A stretch of DNA of 64,000 nucleotides from assembly GCA_040878035.1 (NCBI GenBank), contig JBBDMX010000093.1:1-64000 (forward strand). The letters are read 5' to 3'. The stretch is from JBBDMX01 sp040878035. GTDB taxonomy: Bacteria; Planctomycetota; Phycisphaerae; Phycisphaerales; Phycisphaeraceae. The translations under genes and the position numbers were made by a program. The notes under the pieces were generated by a model, which worked only from the letters and a program-made list of their open reading frames with translations, ran no database searches and had not been told where the DNA came from. This document shows positions 61,224 through 64,000 of the stretch, piece after piece; positions within the stretch are counted from its first letter, which is position 1; each line of letters begins with the position of its first letter.

Positions 61224-63605
61224 TCACCTCTTCCTTCCAAACGCCCACGCCAACAACTGCTCGACGCACAACACGCCTGCCAGCACCAGGAGAATCCAGG
61301 TCCACACTTCCAGACCCGCGGTCACGGTGGCCTGGGTCAGCGACGCCTTGCCGCGGATGATCTGCACGCGGGCGTCGCCCAGTTGCTGCTGGAGGGCGTC
61401 GGTGTTGGCGCGCTGAAGCTGGCCCTCAGCCGGATCGATGTTGGCGGCAAACAGCAACGTCTCGGCTTCCCCGCCGTGCTTCGTCAGCGCCACGCTGTAG
61501 AAGCCGCGATGATCGGTGTCGGGATTGTGCACGACTAGCGTCTTGCCATCGGGCGCGGGCGTCGCGGCGTAGCTGGAGGTTTCCCCATCGGGCCCGGTGA
61601 TCTTCGCCTCCATGGCGTATTTGGCGGAGTCGAGCTCGAAGTGGATGGGCGTGGCCACTGCCTGCGTGCCCTGGTCGCCGGCCTTGCGGGCGATATACCT
61701 GGTCGTCTCGAGCATCGCCACCACGTAGCTCGGATCGTTGGGCCAGGTGTTCCAGGCGCCGTCCGTCGGCGTGGTGATGACCATGACCCGGCCCGCGCCA
61801 TAGCTCTTCTCGACGATCGCCGGCGAGGCGTCGATGTCGGTGTAACGCATCAGGACCGAAGCAGCATTTCGGATTTCGGATTGCGGATTTCGGATCCCTT
61901 CTTCACTCCCCTGCTCGCCTGCTCGCCTGCTCTCCTGCTCTAGCGCTTCGCTGCCCCACCAGCGGAAGACCTTGATCGTCTTGAAGAACGGGTTGTTCGA
62001 TCCGCCGAACACCTCCAGCGCGGGGTGGTTGGCGGCTTCCAGGCCCAGATTCACCCATTCGCGCTGGCTATCGTCGCCTTTGATCTGGGTGAGTTTGATG
62101 GGCAGCAGGCCCCGGCCCTCGTCGTAGAGCAGGCCGTTGTAGACCTCGGCGTCGACCTGGTCGCCCAGGCAGAACACCAGCCCGCCGCCGGCGGCGACGT
62201 AGGCCCGTAGCGCCTTGAGCCGGTCCTCGGAGATTCGGTAGAGATTGCACACAAAAATCGCCTGGAAGCGATCCAGGGCCATACCCTCGAACTGACCTTC
62301 GCCCACCGTCTCGACCACGTAACCCGAAGGCACATCGCCCGGCGGGGACAGCGCGTAATCCAGGAAAAATGTCTCGCTGCGGCCACGCACCGACGACGGA
62401 TCGCCATCGACCAGGAGCACGTGAACGCCTTCGTTAACGCGGGCGGCATAGAGCCGGGTGTTGTCGGCCTCCAGGGCATCGGGCCCCATGCGGGCCTCGA
62501 TGGGCACCGAGCCGACCTGGCGGAAGGTGTAGGTGAACGGCACCGACGCCACCCCGCCGGCACGCAGGGTGGGAATGCGCCCGTGCAGTTCCAGGGCGCC
62601 CTGGGCCTTGAAGGTCACATCCAGGTCGTCCACCTCGCTTTGGCCGTAGTTTGCGACGGTGACCTCGAAGCGCGACTCGACGCCTTTGGCCAGGGCTTTG
62701 TCCAGCGGGGCGATGTCGATGATGGCCAGGTTTTCCGCGCCCCCGCCGCCCCCGGAAGCGCCGCCGGCATCAACGATGTAGACGCCTTCGGATTTGGCGC
62801 CCAGGCGTTTGAGCATCGGCGCGAGCCCCGCACCCCCGGTATTAGCCTGACCGGGCTGATCCGGCGCCGTTAGCCCCGTCATGCCAATGCGGGGCTCCAG
62901 GGGCTGTTCCGTGGGCACGGTTTCGTCCGTTGCCGCAACAGTCATCGCCGACGGCTGCCAGTCCGCCTGCCGCAGGTCGCTCACCACATAGATCATGCGG
63001 TGCAGTCTGCCGGTGGTTCCTTCCAGCGAGGTTTCCAGCGTCGCCAGCGCCTGGTCCAATCGTGCCGACAGGTCGCTGGGCTTGAGTTGCTCCAGGCGCT
63101 GGATGATGTCGGCCGTGCGTTCGCCGCCGAGCTTTTCGCCGTTGAACAGCGGCTGCTCGGGGTGGGAGGTGAGGCGCAGCGTGAAGGTGTCGCTCTGCCG
63201 TTGGCGCGACAGTTCGCGCACGAATTCGACCAGGCCGGCCGCGGCCTGCTCGAACGCCGTCTTGTTCTCCGCCACCGCCGCCATGCTGGGCGAATCGTCC
63301 AAGAGCACGATGCGCTCGATGGGCACGGTGGGCATGGCGGCGCCGATCAGACCCGCGGGCGGAATGACCGGCCGGGCCACCAACATCGCAATAAGCAGAA
63401 TCGCCAGGCATCGCAATAGCAGGAGCAGCAGGCTCTCGAGGCGCACGCGCCGGCGGTTGCGCCGGTCGGCCTCAAGCAGGAAATCCATGGCCGCCCAGGC
63501 GATGATCCGGTACTTGCGCTTGGACAGAATATGGATCAGAATCGGCGCGGCAATCAGTACCGAACCAGCCAGCAACCACGGCGTGATGAAGGAAATTCCG
63601 AACAC
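61224..63605 (-). CDS. BatA-type membrane protein with VWA domain
   Basis: 793 residues from a GTG start with AAGGA upstream. The N-terminus FITPWLLAGSVLIAAPILIHIL...KYRIIAWAAMDFLLEA and the second helix (LLLLLLRCLAILLIAMLVARPV) are the BatA N-terminal domain. VWA MIDAS motif VLLDDSPSM follows at about 99-107, then beta domains and a final helix (VWTWILLVLAGVLCVEQLLAWAF). It belongs to the MoxR-DUF58-BatA envelope cluster. Odd points: in-frame low-complexity segment near 545-570 (EQESRRAGEQGSEEG..NPQSEIRNAAS) from intergenic-type repeat DNA, and a palindromic element at 62825-62895. Confidence 0.83.
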   Translation of the reverse strand: MFGISFITPWLLAGSVLIAAPILIHILSKRKYRIIAWAAMDFLLEADRRNRRRVRLESLLLLLLRCLAILLIAMLVARPVIPPAGLIGAAMPTVPIERIVLLDDSPSMAAVAENKTAFEQAAAGLVEFVRELSRQRQSDTFTLRLTSHPEQPLFNGEKLGGERTADIIQRLEQLKPSDLSARLDQALATLETSLEGTTGRLHRMIYVVSDLRQADWQPSAMTVAATDETVPTEQPLEPRIGMTGLTAPDQPGQANTGGAGLAPMLKRLGAKSEGVYIVDAGGASGGGGGAENLAIIDIAPLDKALAKGVESRFEVTVANYGQSEVDDLDVTFKAQGALELHGRIPTLRAGGVASVPFTYTFRQVGSVPIEARMGPDALEADNTRLYAARVNEGVHVLLVDGDPSSVRGRSETFFLDYALSPPGDVPSGYVVETVGEGQFEGMALDRFQAIFVCNLYRISEDRLKALRAYVAAGGGLVFCLGDQVDAEVYNGLLYDEGRGLLPIKLTQIKGDDSQREWVNLGLEAANHPALEVFGGSNNPFFKTIKVFRWWGSEALEQESRRAGEQGSEEGIRNPQSEIRNAASVLMRYTDIDASPAIVEKSYGAGRVMVITTPTDGAWNTWPNDPSYVVAMLETTRYIARKAGDQGTQAVATPIHFELDSAKYAMEAKITGPDGETSSYAATPAPDGKTLVVHNPDTDHRGFYSVALTKHGGEAETLLFAANIDPAEGQLQRANTDALQQQLGDARVQIIRGKASLTQATVTAGLEVWTWILLVLAGVLCVEQLLAWAFGRKR
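61861..61945. repeat. ATTTCGGATTTCGGATT plus CTGCTCGCCTGCTCG repeats inside the BatA gene
   Basis: Words GATTTCGGATTGCGGATTTC followed by tandem CTGCTCGC/CTGCTCTC. In frame with the BatA reading frame, adding about 27 polar residues. Confidence 0.75.
62825..62895. repeat. 71-bp palindromic element, copy 3, in the BatA gene
   Basis: GCCCCGCA (62825-62832) and TGCGGGGC (62888-62895), the same arms as at 58825-58855, with about 40 extra bases holding a further GACCGGGCT/AGCCCCGTC pairing. Confidence 0.7.
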
Positions 63606-63633
63606 TCGAGATCCTTACTCATGCGGGCAGTGG

Positions 63634-63793
63634 TAACACGGATGAACACGGATAGAAGAGGAAACAATGATGAACATGATGGACATGATGCAATGAGTCT
63701 CACAGTTGTCTTGCAGCCCGACCCCAGTGGATCATGTCCATCATGTTCATCCTGTTCCTTCTTCTACTTTTTCATCCGTGTTCATCCGTGTTA
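63634..63793. repeat. 160-bp inverted repeat with two perfect 20-bp stems
   Basis: Outer stem TAACACGGATGAACACGGAT (63634-63653) with its exact complement at 63774-63793; inner stem ATGAACATGATGGACATGAT (63670-63689) with its exact complement at 63731-63750. It fills the space between the DUF58 and BatA genes and is the cleanest member of the family at 56359-56556. Confidence 0.92.
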
Positions 63794-63809
63794 CTTCATC
63801 TGTATGCAA

Positions 63810-64000
63810 TCATCGCCGGGTCTTCCGCATCGTGCGCTGGCGGAAGGCCAGGTAGCCCGCCAGGGCCGCGTCCAGCGGGTCCTTGGTGCTCATCGGCACA
63901 TAGTCAATGCCCAGGTCGGCGCACAGCTTGCGCACCCGGCGCGTGAAATTCTCCAGCACCTCCAGGTAGCTCTTGCGCAGCGCCCGCGGCTCGGCCAGCA
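63810..64000 (-). CDS. DUF58 (MoxR-associated) protein, C-terminal end only
   Basis: 62 residues before the stop; the rest lies beyond the right edge. The end GIDYVPMSTKDPLDAALAGYLAFRQR is the usual finish of DUF58/VWA-like proteins, preceded by VLENFTRRVRKLCADL. DUF58 genes precede BatA in MoxR operons and help assemble or activate envelope metalloproteins. It is the most upstream visible gene of the minus-strand operon. Confidence 0.8.
   Translation of the reverse strand, partial: LAEPRALRKSYLEVLENFTRRVRKLCADLGIDYVPMSTKDPLDAALAGYLAFRQRTMRKTRR

Noticed and set aside
1..64000. tRNA, rRNA and insertion-sequence genes
   Set aside because: No cloverleaf, rRNA stretch or transposase frame was recognised on either strand, although small RNAs could be missed by eye.

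Overview
High-GC bacterial chromosome segment with no rRNA, tRNA, CRISPR array or transposase. The gene content points to the Planctomycetota, probably a Phycisphaerae-like lineage: MoxR/Bat-type operon (DUF58, BatA, VWA, long PQQ-repeat protein), DUF6785 membrane protein, GH89 alpha-N-acetylglucosaminidase, NPCBM domains, many Gfo/Idh oxidoreductases, and intergenic DNA full of short-word repeats. The lineage is inferred from gene content only; no marker gene is present.

Layout. (1) 1-10132: end of a discoidin-like protein; a minus-strand pair (ceramidase-like hydrolase, FGGY sugar kinase) diverging from a plus-strand amino-sugar operon (DeoR regulator, NagA, NagB-like deaminase, class III aminotransferase, Glu/Leu-type dehydrogenase, Gfo/Idh). 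(2) 10169-20406: a GntR/LacI-type hybrid regulator diverging from a nine-gene, mostly translationally coupled operon (SDR, ROK kinase, UroD-like, SIS, FAD oxidoreductase, phosphotriesterase-like, TIM-barrel isomerase, two Gfo/Idh), which looks like an undescribed sugar or glycoside route. (3) 20407-25659: repeat-rich spacer, a two-gene restriction-modification module and a DUF454 membrane protein. (4) 25660-40898: glycan utilisation (DUF6785 protein and GH89, divergent from N-acylglucosamine 2-epimerase, then SDR, enolase-superfamily dehydratase, P450, secreted alpha/beta hydrolase, GH29-like fucosidase, isochorismatase-NPCBM fusion). (5) 40954-64000, all minus strand: M28 peptidase, nucleoside hydrolase, two HtrA-like proteins of which only one domain keeps the catalytic triad, NPCBM protein, then the Bat-type envelope operon.

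How the genes fit together: GH89 releases GlcNAc, the epimerase interconverts ManNAc and GlcNAc, and NagA/NagB-like enzymes would deacetylate and deaminate GlcNAc-6-P; the aminotransferase and glutamate-type dehydrogenase may handle the nitrogen. The Bat-type operon probably builds an envelope complex.

The most unusual theme is DNA-level. Several families of inverted or tandem repeats sit at operon junctions and also inside reading frames without breaking them. One inverted repeat encodes an entire signal peptide (about 61101-61216), another sits between the start codon and the signal-peptide core of a dead HtrA (44026-44181), and large hairpins lie between successive genes of the Bat-type operon (51291-51481, 56359-56556, 63634-63793).
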